A stretch of DNA of 64,000 nt from Acidobacteriota bacterium (GCA_019639155.1 JAHBSJ010000011.1:45046-109045), one strand, 5' to 3'. Counted from the first letter of the stretch, positions 43,411 to 54,272 are shown. The notes: generated by a model from the letters alone, not told the origin. A program made the numbers and translations.

Positions 43411-43544
43411 CTGTACGTCCTAAGTTGACGATGACCTTCATTCGCACGGCGGCTTTTGTTGCTGTCACGTTCAGCAGCCTGCCGTGAAATTCTTCGCGAA
43501 GATCCTATTTTCCTTGCGGCCCGAAGCGGCCGGTCTATATATAA

Positions 43545-43606
43545 AATGTGGTAAGTGTAAGAGTGAAAATGAAGTTACTTTTTCACCATTTCACGCTTTC
43601 ACTTTG
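43545..43606. repeat. Dyad of short GTAAG/GTGAAA units after rpsO
   Basis: GGTAAGTGTAAGAGTGAAAATG is roughly complementary to CATTTCACGCTTTCACTTTGTTACC. It abuts the rpsO stop, and belongs to the same style of short-unit fold-back spacer as in the ribosomal cluster. Confidence 0.6.
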
Positions 43607-43876
43607 TTACCTTCTCAAACCGAGTTTCTTGATTATCTCGTGATACTCGTTAATGTTCTCACGTTTGAGATAATCCAGAAGCTTTCTCCTGCGCGAGACC
43701 AATTTCAAAAGCCCTCGTCGCGAGTTGTTATCCTTCTTATGTATCTTGAAATGCTCCGTCAGGTCCACGATGCGACGCGTGAGCAGAGCGATCTGCACCT
43801 GCGACGAACCGGTGTCCGAATCATGCGTACGGAAATCCGTAACGATCTCCTGCTTTACTTCTGTTGCTGTTGACAT
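43607..43876 (-). CDS. rpsO: 30S ribosomal protein S15
   Basis: 89 residues, standard. Binds 16S rRNA central domain and bridges to 23S rRNA. Signature [19 protein letters not shown] and [15 protein letters not shown], ending IIKKLGLRR. First gene of the rpsO-pnp unit. An AGGAGAGG element lies about 20 nt upstream, further than usual, with a GCTA-TTGCAAT-TAGC fold between it and the ATG. Confidence 0.97.
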   Translation of the reverse strand: MSTATEVKQEIVTDFRTHDSDTGSSQVQIALLTRRIVDLTEHFKIHKKDNNSRRGLLKLVSRRRKLLDYLKRENINEYHEIIKKLGLRR

Positions 43877-44004
43877 ATTTTAATGCTATTGCAATTAGCC
43901 TCTCCTATTGCTCGCAGTAACTCCGTGTACCGGCACGGTAACCGCGAAAGATTGTTCGATATTTCATTCACGAACAAACGATAATTATCAATTAAACGAA
44001 GTAT
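43877..44004. other. accC-rpsO spacer
   Basis: Holds TTGTTCG-12 nt-CGAACAA (43952-43977), which on the minus strand is followed by TCTTT and may end the accC transcript, plus CCGTG-TACCGG-CACGG (43923-43938). The rpsO promoter must lie here, but I cannot place it. Confidence 0.4.
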
Positions 44005-45357
44005 TTAATCAACCTCGTATTCGAACTCGTCCATGAATTTGGTCGAGAAATCACCGCGTTTGAAACGCCCATCTTCCATGATTTTTATGTGTAGCGGAAT
44101 GGTCGTTTTGATGCCTTCGATGACCATCATCTCCAATGCACGTTTCATTCTCGCGATCGCAAACTCGCGCGTGCGTGCGTGTACGATGAGCTTCGCGATC
44201 ATAGAATCGTAATATGGCGGCACTACGTAGCCCGGATAGACAGCCGTGTCCACGCGGACGCCGGGACCTCCCGGAATGTTGAATGCCGTGATGCGGCCCG
44301 GGCTCGGAGTGAATTTCTTCGGATCTTCGGCGTTGATGCGGCATTCGATGGAATGCCCCGTTATGACGACCTCTTCCTGCGTATAGCCCGTGTTCTCGCC
44401 GGTCGCGATCATTATCTGATTTCGGACGATGTCGGCGAGCGTGACCATTTCCGTGACAGGATGTTCTACCTGAATGCGGGTGTTCATTTCCATGAAATAG
44501 AAACTCCCGTCCTCGTCCAGCAAGAATTCGAACGTCCCCGCACTTGAGTAACCTATCTCTTTACAAGCCTTTACCGCGACGGCACCCATCTGTTCGCGAA
44601 GTTCCGCGGATATCGCGGGGGAAGGTGCTTCTTCCAGTAGCTTCTGATGGCGTCGCTGAATAGTGCATTCGCGCTCGCCGAGGTGAACGCAGTTGCCGTG
44701 CTCGTCGGCTAAAACCTGTATCTCTATGTGCCGCGGCCGTTCGATGTATCGTTCGATATAGACAGCACCGTTCTTGAACGCGGCGAGCGCCTCGGCCTGT
44801 GCAGTTTCCAGGTTCGTTTCGAGTTCTTCCTCGCTGCGGACGATCCGCATACCGCGGCCGCCGCCGCCTGCAGCGGCCTTGATGATCACCGGGAAATCTA
44901 TCTTGCGGACAAGCTCCTTAGCTTCTTCGGGCGATTCGATGGGGTCGGGACTGCCGGGCAAGATCGGCACACCGGCCGCCGTCATCGTTCGCCGTGCCTC
45001 GACCTTGTCGCCCATCATGGCGATAACTTCGGGACGCGGGCCTATGAACTTGATATTGCAGTCGCCGCAGATCTCGGCAAACGTCGCGGATTCCGCCAAA
45101 AAGCCGTAACCGGGATGAATGGCGTCAACATTCGTGATCTCTGCGGCACTGATGATGGCCGGTATATTCAGATAGCTTTCAGCCGAAGGGGCACCGCCGA
45201 TACAAATAGCCTCATCCGCAAATCTGACATGCAGAGCTTCGCGATCAGCCTCGGAATGGACGGCGACGGTTTTTATGCCCATCTCCTTGCATGTCCACAT
45301 TATCCGGCAGGCGATCTCGCCGCGGTTCGCTATCAGAATTTTGCGAATTTCCCTCAT
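44005..45357 (-). CDS. accC: Acetyl-CoA carboxylase, biotin carboxylase subunit
   Basis: 450 residues. Carboxylates biotin on AccB with ATP and bicarbonate, the first step of fatty acid synthesis. N-terminal [19 protein letters not shown]-grasp Gly loop [19 protein letters not shown]-type segment [16 protein letters not shown], catalytic [15 protein letters not shown], and C-terminal ECRINAEDP. Complete. It follows accB after a 78-bp repeat-built spacer and closes the long leftward run that begins with the ribosomal genes. Confidence 0.97.
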   Translation of the reverse strand: MREIRKILIANRGEIACRIMWTCKEMGIKTVAVHSEADREALHVRFADEAICIGGAPSAESYLNIPAIISAAEITNVDAIHPGYGFLAESATFAEICGDCNIKFIGPRPEVIAMMGDKVEARRTMTAAGVPILPGSPDPIESPEEAKELVRKIDFPVIIKAAAGGGGRGMRIVRSEEELETNLETAQAEALAAFKNGAVYIERYIERPRHIEIQVLADEHGNCVHLGERECTIQRRHQKLLEEAPSPAISAELREQMGAVAVKACKEIGYSSAGTFEFLLDEDGSFYFMEMNTRIQVEHPVTEMVTLADIVRNQIMIATGENTGYTQEEVVITGHSIECRINAEDPKKFTPSPGRITAFNIPGGPGVRVDTAVYPGYVVPPYYDSMIAKLIVHARTREFAIARMKRALEMMVIEGIKTTIPLHIKIMEDGRFKRGDFSTKFMDEFEYEVD

Positions 45358-45363
45358 AAACAG

Positions 45364-45433
45364 TTAGCAGTAAGCAGTTTGCCGTAAGCAGTCAGATCAA
45401 AACTGCTTAATGCCAAATGCTTACTGCTCAAAA
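45364..45433. repeat. Ten tandem 7-nt units, fold-back, between accB and accC
   Basis: Units TTAGCAG, TAAGCAG, TTTGCCG, TAAGCAG, TCAGATC, AAAACTG, CTTAATG, CCAAATG, CTTACTG, CTCAAAA keep strict 7-nt phase, and the two halves are mutually complementary. Confidence 0.85.
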
Positions 45434-45435
45434 AA

Positions 45436-45996
<561 letters not shown>

Positions 45997-46023
45997 AGTG
46001 ACAAGCCTCCGGGAGGTTTTCGA

Positions 46024-46527
46024 CTATCCGTTAGCTGCGGCCTCTCGCGGGTTATCGACCAATTCGATAACCGCCATTTCGGCATTGTCGCCGCTGCGGC
46101 GGCCGAGACGGATGATGCGGGTGTAGCCGCCGTTACGGTCTTTATAGCGCAAGCCGAGGTCATTGAAAAGCCTCTGGACCGCCTTAACGCCGGCAGTCCG
46201 CTCGATCACATCTTTGGCCTCACCTTTCTTACCGCGAAATCGGCTCTGTTCGGCCTTAAAGCTGCGATTGCCCGCGTGGAAGAATTTCGACGCCTGACGA
46301 CGCAGGTGAACCGCCTTTGCCGCGTCCGCATCGCCGTCCAACTGTGAGGCGTGGCGTGCCAACGTGATGACCTTCTCTACGAAAGGACGCAGTTCTTTGG
46401 CTTTTGCTACCGTCGTAACGATGTATTCGTTTTCCGCATTGATCAATGACGTCGCCATATTGCGAAGCATCGACATGCGGTGCTCGGTCGTCCTGCCGAG
46501 TTTGCGATGTGCTTTCCTATGTCTCAT
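46024..46527 (-). CDS. rplQ: 50S ribosomal protein L17
   Basis: 167 residues, longer than the ~120 of E. coli, with extra C-terminal beta segment as in many non-enterics. Signature [24 protein letters not shown] and [15 protein letters not shown]. Last ribosomal gene of the cluster, placed after rpoA as usual. Confidence 0.97.
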   Translation of the reverse strand: MRHRKAHRKLGRTTEHRMSMLRNMATSLINAENEYIVTTVAKAKELRPFVEKVITLARHASQLDGDADAAKAVHLRRQASKFFHAGNRSFKAEQSRFRGKKGEAKDVIERTAGVKAVQRLFNDLGLRYKDRNGGYTRIIRLGRRSGDNAEMAVIELVDNPREAAANG

Positions 46528-46530
46528 AAC

Positions 46531-46608
46531 AGTCTAGGAAGTCTCGGAAGTCCGGGACGTCGAAAAGTCTTTCCAGACTTTCCGGACTTCCCCGACTCCC
46601 CTGACTAA
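46531..46608. repeat. Tandem 9-nt units between rpoA and rplQ
   Basis: AGTCTAGGA, AGTCTCGGA, AGTCCGGGA, CGTCGAAAA, GTCTTTCCA, GACTTTCCG, GACTTCCCC, GACTCCCCT: strict 9-nt phase, left half complementary to right half. Fills the whole spacer. Confidence 0.85.
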
Positions 46609-47625
46609 TTAATCCAGATCTCTTCCGCCCGTTCCCGGGATCGGGTTTCCGTTCTCATCAAAGTCCATTCCGAAATCGAGCCCCATACCGTGGAGCATAT
46701 CCTTGATCTCGGTCAGCGATTTCTTACCGAAATTCTTTGTTCCGAGCATTTCCTTTTCGCTGCGGCGGATCAGGTCGCGGATCGAACGGATGTCCGCATT
46801 CTTCAGGCAATTGTACGAACGGACCGAAAGCTCGAGTTCGTCGACCGATTTGTCGAGCAGGTCGTTCCGCATCAGCGGCGGACGTGCGATGTCCTCGTAC
46901 TTGTATTCCTCTTCCTCTTCTTCGAAATTGATGAAGATCGACATATGGTCCTTGACCAGCTTCGCTGCAAGGCCGATAGAATCTTCCGGCTTGACCGAAC
47001 CGTCGGTCCAAACCTCGAGGGTAAGCTTGTCGAGTTCCGTGTTCGATCCCGAACGCGTCTTATCGACCGTATAGTTGACCTTTTTGATCGGTGAATGCAC
47101 CGAATCAAGCGGGATGTATCCGACCGAAAGGTCCTCATCAAGGTTGTTCTCTGCCGAGACGTAGCCGCGGCCTTTCTTGAGCCTCATTTCGACCACGAGC
47201 GACCCGCCCTGGCCGAGCGTTGCGATGTGAACATCGCCGTCAAGGACCTCAACGTCGCCGTCGGCCTCGATGTCGCCGCTGAGTACCGCTCCGGCTCCTT
47301 TCTTATTGATGTAAAGCGTCTTCGGCCCCTGTCCGTGCAGTTTGAACGGCACCTGCTTGAGGTTGAGGATCACGTCTGTCGCATCTTCGACGACGCCCTT
47401 AATCGAAGAAAATTCGTGCTCGACGCCCTCGATCTTTACAGCGGTGATCGCAGCACCTTCGATCGACGAGAGCAAAGCCCTGCGGATCGAATTGCCGACC
47501 GTCGTGCCAAAGCCCCGCTCAAAGGGCGAAGCATAGAATTTGCCGTACGTGGGCGTCAGCGTTTCGCTGTCCACGTTGAGCCGGCTCGGCATTTGAAATC
47601 CTGACCAATTGCTATTTTGTGACAT
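46609..47625 (-). CDS. rpoA: RNA polymerase alpha subunit
   Basis: 338 residues. N-terminal dimerisation domain ([25 protein letters not shown]) that assembles the core enzyme, and C-terminal domain ([20 protein letters not shown] ... [17 protein letters not shown]) that contacts UP elements and activators. Standard place between rpsD and rplQ. Confidence 0.98.
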   Translation of the reverse strand: MSQNSNWSGFQMPSRLNVDSETLTPTYGKFYASPFERGFGTTVGNSIRRALLSSIEGAAITAVKIEGVEHEFSSIKGVVEDATDVILNLKQVPFKLHGQGPKTLYINKKGAGAVLSGDIEADGDVEVLDGDVHIATLGQGGSLVVEMRLKKGRGYVSAENNLDEDLSVGYIPLDSVHSPIKKVNYTVDKTRSGSNTELDKLTLEVWTDGSVKPEDSIGLAAKLVKDHMSIFINFEEEEEEYKYEDIARPPLMRNDLLDKSVDELELSVRSYNCLKNADIRSIRDLIRRSEKEMLGTKNFGKKSLTEIKDMLHGMGLDFGMDFDENGNPIPGTGGRDLD

Positions 47626-47707
47626 ATGTTCTTTGTCCGTGAGCTGCCTGTTGTTGGTGCGGCGAAACCGGCAACTCCGAAACTTCGCCGCCCTGCAACT
47701 TGATCAA

Positions 47708-48340
47708 TTACTTACTGTAAAGCTCAACGATCAACTGCTCGTTGATGTTGCTGTCGATGTCCTCACGCCGCGGCAGGCCCGAAACGGTAACAGCCATTTC
47801 TTTGCCTTCGGCAGATAGCCACTGCGGGCGTCCACGTCCTGTTGATGTAGCCCAGGCTCCGTCAACGTGAACGTTCTTTACCGTACGGCCTTTTACCGCA
47901 ACTACATCGCCCTGCTTGACCTGAAACGAAGGAATATCCACCTTGCGGCCGTTGACCGTGATATGCCCGTGATTCACAAGCTGGCGAGCCTGACGACGCG
48001 AGGTCGAAAAGCCCGAACGGTACACCACGTTATCCAAGCGGCGTTCAAGCATGAAAAGCAGGTTCTCGCCCGTAACGCCTTTCTGGCGACGAGCTTTTTC
48101 GAAGTAATTCCTGAACTGCTTTTCGAGGATGAAATAGATGCGTTTTACCTTCTGCTTCTCGCGAAGCTGTTCGCCGTAGCCGGCAAGCATCTTTCTGCGG
48201 GCAGCACCGTGCTGTCCCGGCGGGTTAGTACCGCGTTTTTCGATCGCACACGACGAACGGTAGCAGCGGTCACCTTTCAAAAACAACTTTGCGCCTTCTC
48301 TCCGGCATAGCCGGCAGACGGCATCTCTATATCTAGCCAT
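47708..48340 (-). CDS. rpsD: 30S ribosomal protein S4
   Basis: 210 residues. Primary 16S rRNA binder, and often a translational repressor of its operon. Carries an N-terminal Cys set ([20 protein letters not shown] then SSC), i.e. the zinc-binding form. S4 RNA-binding domain [20 protein letters not shown] with [15 protein letters not shown] follows. Confidence 0.97.
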   Translation of the reverse strand: MARYRDAVCRLCRREGAKLFLKGDRCYRSSCAIEKRGTNPPGQHGAARRKMLAGYGEQLREKQKVKRIYFILEKQFRNYFEKARRQKGVTGENLLFMLERRLDNVVYRSGFSTSRRQARQLVNHGHITVNGRKVDIPSFQVKQGDVVAVKGRTVKNVHVDGAWATSTGRGRPQWLSAEGKEMAVTVSGLPRREDIDSNINEQLIVELYSK

Positions 48341-48439
48341 AATTTATTTCTGCCTTCATCAGAAAGCTCGGGCTTTCTGAGAAAAAGTTTACGGGAAACC
48401 TTCAGCTCCCCTTCTTCCTTTAGATCAAACTAAAAAAAA

Positions 48440-48841
48440 TCAAACACGCCTGCGTTTCGGCGGCCTGCACCCGTTGTGCGGGATCGGCGTGGTGTCGCGT
48501 ATCGAGGTGACGCGAATGCCAGCCTGATTGATCGCGCGGATCGCGGACTCGCGGCCGCCGCCCGGGCCTTTGACCCGAACTTCGACCTCACGCATGCCCG
48601 CATCCTGCGCCTTTCTGGCGACATCAGCCGCAGCCTGCTGCGCGGCGAACGGCGTTCCTTTACGCGAACCGCGGAAACCGCGTGCACCTGACGAGCACTG
48701 AGCGACGAGGTTGCCCTGCGTGTCGGTGATCGAGATGAGCGTATTATTAAAGGAAGCCGAAATATGAACGATACCTTGAGGTATGTTCTTTTTCTCTTTC
48801 TTCTTAAAGGTCTTCTTTCCTTTTGCTGCAGCTTTTGCCAT
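48440..48841 (-). CDS. rpsK: 30S ribosomal protein S11
   Basis: 133 residues. Platform protein of the small subunit. Lys-rich N terminus, then [20 protein letters not shown] and the C-terminal [18 protein letters not shown] typical of the family. Confidence 0.97.
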   Translation of the reverse strand: MAKAAAKGKKTFKKKEKKNIPQGIVHISASFNNTLISITDTQGNLVAQCSSGARGFRGSRKGTPFAAQQAAADVARKAQDAGMREVEVRVKGPGGGRESAIRAINQAGIRVTSIRDTTPIPHNGCRPPKRRRV

Positions 48842-48888
48842 ATTTCAGTTTCGTCTAGAAAGCGGCGAGTTAAGGGAAAAGCCAATAT

Positions 48889-48923
48889 AACTCTCCACTC
48901 TCAACTCTCCACTCGCAACTATT
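48889..48923. repeat. Tandem 7-nt units between rpsM and rpsK
   Basis: AACTCTC, CACTCTC, AACTCTC, CACTCGC, AACTATT in strict phase; the last unit overlaps the rpsM stop codon. Confidence 0.75.
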
Positions 48924-49302
48924 TCTTGCCCGGTGCCTTCTTCTTAGCGACCGCAGCCTTCCTCGGGCCTTTGCGTGTACGGGCGTTCGTGTGCGTCCTC
49001 TGACCGCGCACCGGCAGGCTCCTGCGGTGACGCAGCCCTCTGTGACACGAAATGTCCATAAGACGCTTGATGTCCATCTGGATACGCTTGCGAAGGTCAC
49101 CCTCGATCTCGCCCTGCTGGTCGAGCAGCGTACGGATCTTGTTCAGATCATCTTCGCTGATATCTCGGATCTTCGTATGAATATCAACGCCGACCTCGTT
49201 CAATATCGCGGTCGCGCGTGATTTGCCTACACCATAGATGTAGGTCATCCCGATCTGTGCCCTCTTATTGGGCGGTAGGTCAACACCTGCTACACGTGCC
49301 AT
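48919..49302 (-). CDS. rpsM: 30S ribosomal protein S13
   Basis: 127 residues. Head protein contacting the P-site tRNA and the 50S bridge. [20 protein letters not shown] followed by [10 protein letters not shown] at the start, and [20 protein letters not shown] then NARTRKG at the end, both diagnostic. Confidence 0.97.
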   Translation of the reverse strand: MARVAGVDLPPNKRAQIGMTYIYGVGKSRATAILNEVGVDIHTKIRDISEDDLNKIRTLLDQQGEIEGDLRKRIQMDIKRLMDISCHRGLRHRRSLPVRGQRTHTNARTRKGPRKAAVAKKKAPGKK

Positions 49303-49313
49303 AACTCGTTATT

Positions 49314-49427
49314 TTAACCTTGTCTTTGTTTATGCTTAGGGTTCTCGCAAATGACGCGCACTACGCCCCTGCGGTGTATCACCTTGCACTTATCGCACAT
49401 CTTTTTTACTGAAGGACGTACTTTCAT
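49314..49427 (-). CDS. rpmJ: 50S ribosomal protein L36
   Basis: 37 residues, [20 protein letters not shown] then [17 protein letters not shown]. The Cys/His zinc set (CDKC ... C ... H) marks the zinc-binding form. It sits in the canonical slot just before rpsM. infA, normally next to it, is not in the 124-bp gap to map. Confidence 0.96.
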   Translation of the reverse strand: MKVRPSVKKMCDKCKVIHRRGVVRVICENPKHKQRQG

Positions 49428-49551
49428 TTCATTTCACCAGCCTATAAATTGCCCCAATTTGAGGCGTCCAAGCACTGCCAACCCACTGAATAGTTGGGCA
49501 AACTTCAAATATTACCGTTTGGACAACAACTTTTCAAGTGGAGAAAAGCAG
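49428..49551. other. rpmJ-map spacer without infA
   Basis: 124 bp with no coding signal. It contains GGACAACAACTTTTC/GAGAAAAGCAGTT-like and CCAAGCACTGCC/CCAACCCACTG-like short repeats. Too short for infA (about 219 bp). Confidence 0.7.
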
Positions 49552-50343
49552 TTATGCCCCGGCCGATGCACCCGAACGAAGCTGCTGTTTCTGTTCACGC
49601 GTCAGCGTCAGTATTTCCGGCCCGTCCTCCGTCACCGCGATCGTGTGTTCTGCATGCGCCGACGGCAGACCGTCAACCGTCACCACCGTCCATTTATCGC
49701 TAAGCGTGCGGGTTTCGTGAGTGCCCATGTTCAGCATCGGCTCGATGGCAAAACAATAACCTGCCCGGATCTTCTCTTTCGTACCGGGCCGGCCGTAGTT
49801 AGGTATTTGCGGCGCCTCATGCATCTGCCGGCCGATACCGTGCCCCGTATAGTCGCGAACGATGCCGTAGCCGAATTTCTCAGCGTGCTGCTGCACTGCC
49901 CAGCCAATGTCGCCGATCCGATTACCGACGCGTGCGGCCTCGATGCCAAAATGCAGGCATTCCTCGGTCACACGTATCAGCTGCTTCAGCTCGTCTGTTA
50001 TCTCGCCGACGGGAATGGTCGTCGCCGTATCGCCGATAAATCCGTTGTAGGTCGCCGCCATGTCTATCGACAAAATATCGCCCTCTTTCAGAGGTGTGGT
50101 CTTGGAAAAACCGTGCACGATCTCGTCATTGACCGACGCGCAAATTGCGTAAGGAAAACCGTGGTATCCGATAAAGGTCGGTATCGCACCGGCATCACGC
50201 ATCATTTTATCGGCTGCATTGTTCAATTCCATCGTCGAGATGCCGGGTTCGACCATCGAACGCAATGCTTCGCGGACGCCCGCGATAAGCTCGCCGACCT
50301 CCCGCATTTTGTCGAGATCTTTTGCTGATTTCGCGATTATCAT
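49552..50343 (-). CDS. map: Methionine aminopeptidase type I
   Basis: 263 residues from ATG 50343 (MIIAKSAKDLDKMREVGELI). The longer frame to 50388 is made by a CACAGAG-type spacer repeat and is rejected. Removes the initiator Met. Metal ligands visible in GDILSIDMAATYNGFIGDTA (two Asp), GHGIGRQMHEAP (His), and the two Glu of CFAIEPM and HAEHTIAVTEDGPEILT. Lies between adk and rpmJ as usual. Confidence 0.97.
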   Translation of the reverse strand: MIIAKSAKDLDKMREVGELIAGVREALRSMVEPGISTMELNNAADKMMRDAGAIPTFIGYHGFPYAICASVNDEIVHGFSKTTPLKEGDILSIDMAATYNGFIGDTATTIPVGEITDELKQLIRVTEECLHFGIEAARVGNRIGDIGWAVQQHAEKFGYGIVRDYTGHGIGRQMHEAPQIPNYGRPGTKEKIRAGYCFAIEPMLNMGTHETRTLSDKWTVVTVDGLPSAHAEHTIAVTEDGPEILTLTREQKQQLRSGASAGA

Positions 50344-50400
50344 ACTCTTGCGAAAAAACGATCCAACCACTGAGAACACAGAGCTCACAGAGTTTCCCCT
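50344..50400. repeat. CACAGAG-type spacer between adk and map
   Basis: CCACTGAGAACACAGAGCTCACAGAG in 9-nt steps. Relative of the element at 51058-51126 and 14071-14140. Produces a spurious N-terminal extension (MSSVFSVV...) if a longer start is chosen. Confidence 0.7.
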
Positions 50401-51048
50401 TTAGGAAAGCACGCCCTCAAGGTCCTTAAAGATGCCCTCAATATCTCCCGTGCCGTCTATCTTCGTCAGCCGGCCCGAATTTGCATAATATTCGAGCAGG
50501 GGCTTTGTCTGTTCGTCATAGGTCGCAAGCCTGACAGCGACCTTTTCTTCAGTATCATCCGCACGATGCGAGAGCGGCGTTTGCGGATGTTCGTCGCAAA
50601 CTCCTTCGGCCTTTGGCGGCTTCGAATAGATATTATATATCTCACCGCACTCCGGACAGCTTCGCCGGCCGGTCAGCCGCTTCATCAACTCGTCGCGCGG
50701 CACGTCAACTTCGATCGCGATGATCTCTTTGCCTTGCTCTTTTGCGAGCTCTTCAAGCTGTTCGGCCTGAACCGCGGTCCGCGGATAACCGTCCAGGACG
50801 TAGCTGCCTTTTGTATCATCTTTCGACGTACGTTCGCGGACGATGCGATAGGTGATGTCATCGGAAATAAGCTTGCCTGACGCCATTATCTCCTGCACTT
50901 CCTTTGCAAGCGGCGTGTCGAGCGTCTTCATCTCGCGAAACATATCGCCTGTCGAGATCTGCGGAATGCCGCGGCGCTCTTCGAGCAGCCTCGCCTGCGT
51001 TCCTTTGCCCGCTCCGGGTGCTCCGATCAATACGATGATCTTTTCCAT
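50401..51048 (-). CDS. adk: Adenylate kinase
   Basis: 215 residues from ATG 51048; the frame to 51081 comes from the spacer repeat. Interconverts ATP, AMP and ADP. P-loop GAPGAGKGTQ, AMP-binding QISTGDMFREM and VLDGYPRT, long lid with a zinc-type set CPECGEIYNIYSKPPKAEGVC followed by DEH (CxxC...CxxH). Usual place between secY and map. Confidence 0.97.
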   Translation of the reverse strand: MEKIIVLIGAPGAGKGTQARLLEERRGIPQISTGDMFREMKTLDTPLAKEVQEIMASGKLISDDITYRIVRERTSKDDTKGSYVLDGYPRTAVQAEQLEELAKEQGKEIIAIEVDVPRDELMKRLTGRRSCPECGEIYNIYSKPPKAEGVCDEHPQTPLSHRADDTEEKVAVRLATYDEQTKPLLEYYANSGRLTKIDGTGDIEGIFKDLEGVLS

Positions 51049-51057
51049 AAAGAACTT

Positions 51058-51126
51058 AACCACAGAGAACACAGAGTTCACAGAGAATGAAGAAACCCAC
51101 TCTGTGTGCTCTGTGTTCTCTGTGGT
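51058..51126. repeat. CACAGAG-type fold-back repeat between secY and adk
   Basis: ACCACAGAGAACACAGAGTT then CACAGAG at the left, ACTCTGTGTGCTCTGTGTTC then TCTGTGGT at the right: 9-nt units forming a long dyad. Same family as at 14071 and 50363. Confidence 0.85.
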
Positions 51127-51135
51127 AAAAACGAA

Positions 51136-52554
51136 CTAACTTCGGCGTCCGCGTAAACGCGAGCCCGATCCCAAAAACCCTTCGTAGTTGCGCATCACAA
51201 GCTGCGCCTCGATCTGCGAAACCAGATCCATCGCCACGCCGACCAGGATGAGAAGGCTCGTACCGCCGAAGAAGAACTGATAGCCCAGTCCTGTCGGGAT
51301 CCAGCTCAAGCCAGGTGTCGCGGTGAGGAAATTATCCAATCCCGTTCCAATGAAGGGCAGACGAGCGACCCTGAAACCGCTCAGCAAAAGCTGCGGGGCG
51401 AACGCCACGAACGCAAGATACAGAGCACCGACCGCGGTCAGCCGCGTCAAGATGGTGCTCAGATATTCCGCCGTCGGGGCACCCGGCCTTATACCGGCGA
51501 TGAATCCGCCGTGCTTTCTCAGATTGTCAGCAACATCGTCTGTATTGAAGATGATGGTGATGTAAAAGAACGTGAACAGTACGATCAGCGAGATGAAAAC
51601 GAATTCGTAATACGGGTCGCCGCCGTGAAACTGCTGGAAGAAGGCATAGACCTTCGCCCAGGTCGTCGTCGTGTCGTTCGGATCCGGCGGAAATGCCGAG
51701 AACAGTGTCTGCGGCATCGCCAGTACGGACGATGCGAAGATGACCGGGATAACACCGCCCATGTTGATCTTCAACGGCAGCGTCGTTTCCTGGCCCCGGA
51801 ATGTCTGATTGCCGACCCGACGGCTAGCGTAGCTGATGGCTATGTGCCGTCTGGCGGATTCCACGTAAACAATGAGAGCTATCAGAGCTACCATCACCGC
51901 CACGAGGAAGATAACGCCGAGCGTCTGCATCGGGTCACCGGCACGAACGCGCTCCGTCACCTGCATCACACCGCTCGGAAGGCCGATGACGATACCCGAA
52001 AAGATAAGCAGCGAGATGCCGTTTCCGACGCCGCGTTCCGTGATCTGCTCACCGAGCCACATCACGAACACGGTCCCTGTCGTAAGGGTAATGACGATCA
52101 TCGCCGTCGCCCACCAAGTTTCGGGGATGATCGCGTTACGGCTGAGCCATGTCGCTACGAAGAACGTCTGCACCGCACAAAGAATGACGGTGAAATACCG
52201 TGTGTACTGATTCAGTTTCTGCCTGCCGACCTCGCCCTCTTCCTGGATCTTCTTGACCGCGGGTGATAGAACCGGCATCAACTGCATGATGATCGACGCC
52301 GTAATGTAGGGCGTTACGCCGAGAGCAAATACCGAAATAGTGCGGAAATTTCCGCCCGAGAACAGATCGAGAACGCCGAGAAGCGTGCCGGCGACCTCGC
52401 CCCATACACGCTCCAACTGGGCGCTGTTTATGCCCGGCGCCGTTATGTGGGCTCCGAAGCGATAGACGGCGAGCAGTCCGAGCGTGAAGAGTATCCTCTT
52501 CCGCAACTCGGGCACTCGGAACATATTTTGGACCGCGCTTACAAACTTCTCCAT
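51136..52554 (-). CDS. secY: Protein translocase subunit SecY
   Basis: 472 residues, ten membrane helices. Central channel of the Sec system. N terminus FRVPELRKRILFTLGLLAVYR, helix 2/plug region GGNFRTISVFALGVTPYITA, EGEVGRQKLNQYTRY, and GVVIPVIFA-type segment GGVIPVIFASSVLAMPQ. Slightly longer than E. coli (443). Standard position after rplO. Confidence 0.97.
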   Translation of the reverse strand: MEKFVSAVQNMFRVPELRKRILFTLGLLAVYRFGAHITAPGINSAQLERVWGEVAGTLLGVLDLFSGGNFRTISVFALGVTPYITASIIMQLMPVLSPAVKKIQEEGEVGRQKLNQYTRYFTVILCAVQTFFVATWLSRNAIIPETWWATAMIVITLTTGTVFVMWLGEQITERGVGNGISLLIFSGIVIGLPSGVMQVTERVRAGDPMQTLGVIFLVAVMVALIALIVYVESARRHIAISYASRRVGNQTFRGQETTLPLKINMGGVIPVIFASSVLAMPQTLFSAFPPDPNDTTTTWAKVYAFFQQFHGGDPYYEFVFISLIVLFTFFYITIIFNTDDVADNLRKHGGFIAGIRPGAPTAEYLSTILTRLTAVGALYLAFVAFAPQLLLSGFRVARLPFIGTGLDNFLTATPGLSWIPTGLGYQFFFGGTSLLILVGVAMDLVSQIEAQLVMRNYEGFLGSGSRLRGRRS

Positions 52555-52639
52555 ATAATTCAGTGGTCAGTTTTCGGTGTTCGGCGATTATCGTGCATTC
52601 AACGGCAAGAGCCGAGAACGCTGACACCGCCGGCCGCAA
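52555..52639. repeat. rplO-secY spacer
   Basis: 85 bp with CAGTGGTCAGTTTTCGGTGT and CGAGAACGCTGACACCGCCG as loosely complementary arms. No gene. Confidence 0.45.
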
Positions 52640-53116
52640 TTATTCCGCTGCCGTGTCCTTTGCCTTGACGATCTCCGTTACGGTGCCGCCGGCCTTTTCG
52701 ATCTTTTCTCTCGCAGTTTTTGTAAAACGATGCGACGAGATCTTCAGTGCCTTCGTTATGTCGCCATTGCCGAGGATCACGAGGTCGTGCTTCGCCTTTT
52801 TGATAAGCCCGCGTTCGTGCAGTATCTCAGGCGTTACCTCGTCACCCGCGTTGAAATTGGCGTCGATCTTTGCAAGGCTGATCTCGATCCACTGCTTCTT
52901 GAAGATGTTGGTAAAACCGCGCTTCGGCAATCGACGCTGCAGAGGCATCTGTCCGCCCTCAAAACCGGGACGGCTGCTGTAGCCCGAACGCGACTTCTGG
53001 CCCTTATGCCCGCGACCCGACGTCTTGCCGAGCCCGGAGCCGGGGCCGCGGCCGACGCGTTTCTTCTTGTGCGTCGAGCCCGGTGCCGGATGTAAATTAT
53101 TCAATGATAAAGCCAT
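52640..53116 (-). CDS. rplO: 50S ribosomal protein L15
   Basis: 158 residues. Late-assembly 50S protein. Gly/Arg-rich start [20 protein letters not shown] followed by [19 protein letters not shown], then [18 protein letters not shown]. Complete. Confidence 0.97.
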   Translation of the reverse strand: MALSLNNLHPAPGSTHKKKRVGRGPGSGLGKTSGRGHKGQKSRSGYSSRPGFEGGQMPLQRRLPKRGFTNIFKKQWIEISLAKIDANFNAGDEVTPEILHERGLIKKAKHDLVILGNGDITKALKISSHRFTKTAREKIEKAGGTVTEIVKAKDTAAE

Positions 53117-53143
53117 AACTATTGACCTTTGATCTACAGATCA

Positions 53144-53344
53144 CTATTCCACTATCCGCAAAAGATGCGGAATCTTCGCCACGATCCCACGCGTCGCCGG
53201 CGAATCCGGCAGCGAGACCTTCTGATTGAGCTTTGTAATGCCGAGGCTCTTTACGATGGCCTTCTGATCCTTAGCATAACCGATCATGCTGCGGTAATAC
53301 TGTATCGTCAGGCGGCCGTCGGCCTTTTCAGTTTTCTTAGCCAT
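53144..53344 (-). CDS. rpmD: 50S ribosomal protein L30
   Basis: 66 residues. RLTIQYYRSMIGYAKDQKAI and LGITKLNQKVSLPDSPATRG with MVxKVPHLL-type end IVAKIPHLLRIVE. Standard order rpsE-rpmD-rplO. Confidence 0.95.
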   Translation of the reverse strand: MAKKTEKADGRLTIQYYRSMIGYAKDQKAIVKSLGITKLNQKVSLPDSPATRGIVAKIPHLLRIVE

Positions 53345-53369
53345 AATCTTATTTCCAAATCCCGCGTTT

Positions 53370-53876
53370 CTAGATCAGCTCGTCTATCTGTTTGCCGCGG
53401 AGGCGTGCGACCTCGATCGGATCCTTCATACGCATCAGGCCGTTGAACGTGGCACGGATAACGTTATGTGCGTTGTTCGAGCCGAGGATCTTGGTTCTTA
53501 CGTTGTGAACGCCGAGCGACTGCAGCACTGCGCGTACTGCACCGCCGGCAATGACGCCCGTTCCTTCAGCCGCCGGCTTGAGCAGGACGCGGCCTGCTCC
53601 ATATTCGCCGATCAGCTCATGCGGCAGCGTGCCGTCGATGAGCGGAACACGGATGAGGTTGTTCTTCGCCGCTTCGACCGCCTTTTTGATGGCGTTCGGC
53701 ACTTCCTTTGCTTTGCCGGTACCGAAGCCGACGTGCCCGGCCTCGTCGCCTACGACGACGAGTGCCGCGAACGACAGATTCTTACCGCCCTTGACGACCT
53801 TTGTAACGCGGTTGATCGAGATCAACTGATCCTTGAGTATCAATCCGCTCGGTGAGATTCGCTGTTTGTTATTCAT
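53370..53876 (-). CDS. rpsE: 30S ribosomal protein S5
   Basis: 168 residues. Decoding-fidelity protein. [20 protein letters not shown] and [20 protein letters not shown] are the double-stranded RNA-binding-like signature; [19 protein letters not shown] follows. Confidence 0.97.
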   Translation of the reverse strand: MNNKQRISPSGLILKDQLISINRVTKVVKGGKNLSFAALVVVGDEAGHVGFGTGKAKEVPNAIKKAVEAAKNNLIRVPLIDGTLPHELIGEYGAGRVLLKPAAEGTGVIAGGAVRAVLQSLGVHNVRTKILGSNNAHNVIRATFNGLMRMKDPIEVARLRGKQIDELI

Positions 53877-53885
53877 CTTACCTAC

Positions 53886-54272
53886 TTATTCTGCGCTCGC
53901 GGCAGCAGCTTCCTGTTTGTTGAGGCCCGCTTCACGCGAAGCGTCGATCAATGCCTTTACACGGCCGTGATAGAGATATCCGCCGCGGTCAAATACTACG
54001 TTCGAGATGCCTGCCTTCTGCGCTCGTTCGGCTATTGCCTTACCGATCTCGCGTGCAGCTTCGACGTTGCCGCCGGACTTACCCGAGAATGATTTTTCCG
54101 TGGTGGACGCCGTCGCAAGCGTTTTTCCGCTCTTATCGTCGATCACCTGCGCGTAGATGTGGTTCAGGCTGCGGAAAACCGCAAGCCGCGGCATCTCAGC
54201 CGTGCCTTTCACTTTCTTGCGAATGCGGCTATGAACACCTCTTCTGATGTCTGCTCTGCTCTTCTGTGCCAT
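53886..54272 (-). CDS. rplR: 50S ribosomal protein L18
   Basis: 128 residues. Binds 5S r[23 protein letters not shown] then [10 protein letters not shown], and C-terminal [20 protein letters not shown] then SREAGL, followed by a short Ala/Glu tail ([10 protein letters not shown]) that is an add-on. Starts 9 bp before rpsE. Confidence 0.97.
   Translation of the reverse strand: MAQKSRADIRRGVHSRIRKKVKGTAEMPRLAVFRSLNHIYAQVIDDKSGKTLATASTTEKSFSGKSGGNVEAAREIGKAIAERAQKAGISNVVFDRGGYLYHGRVKALIDASREAGLNKQEAAAASAE

Noticed and set aside
49351..50328. Plus-strand frame of 325 residues opposite map
   Set aside because: Antisense to a well-supported methionine aminopeptidase; composition is that of a reverse frame.
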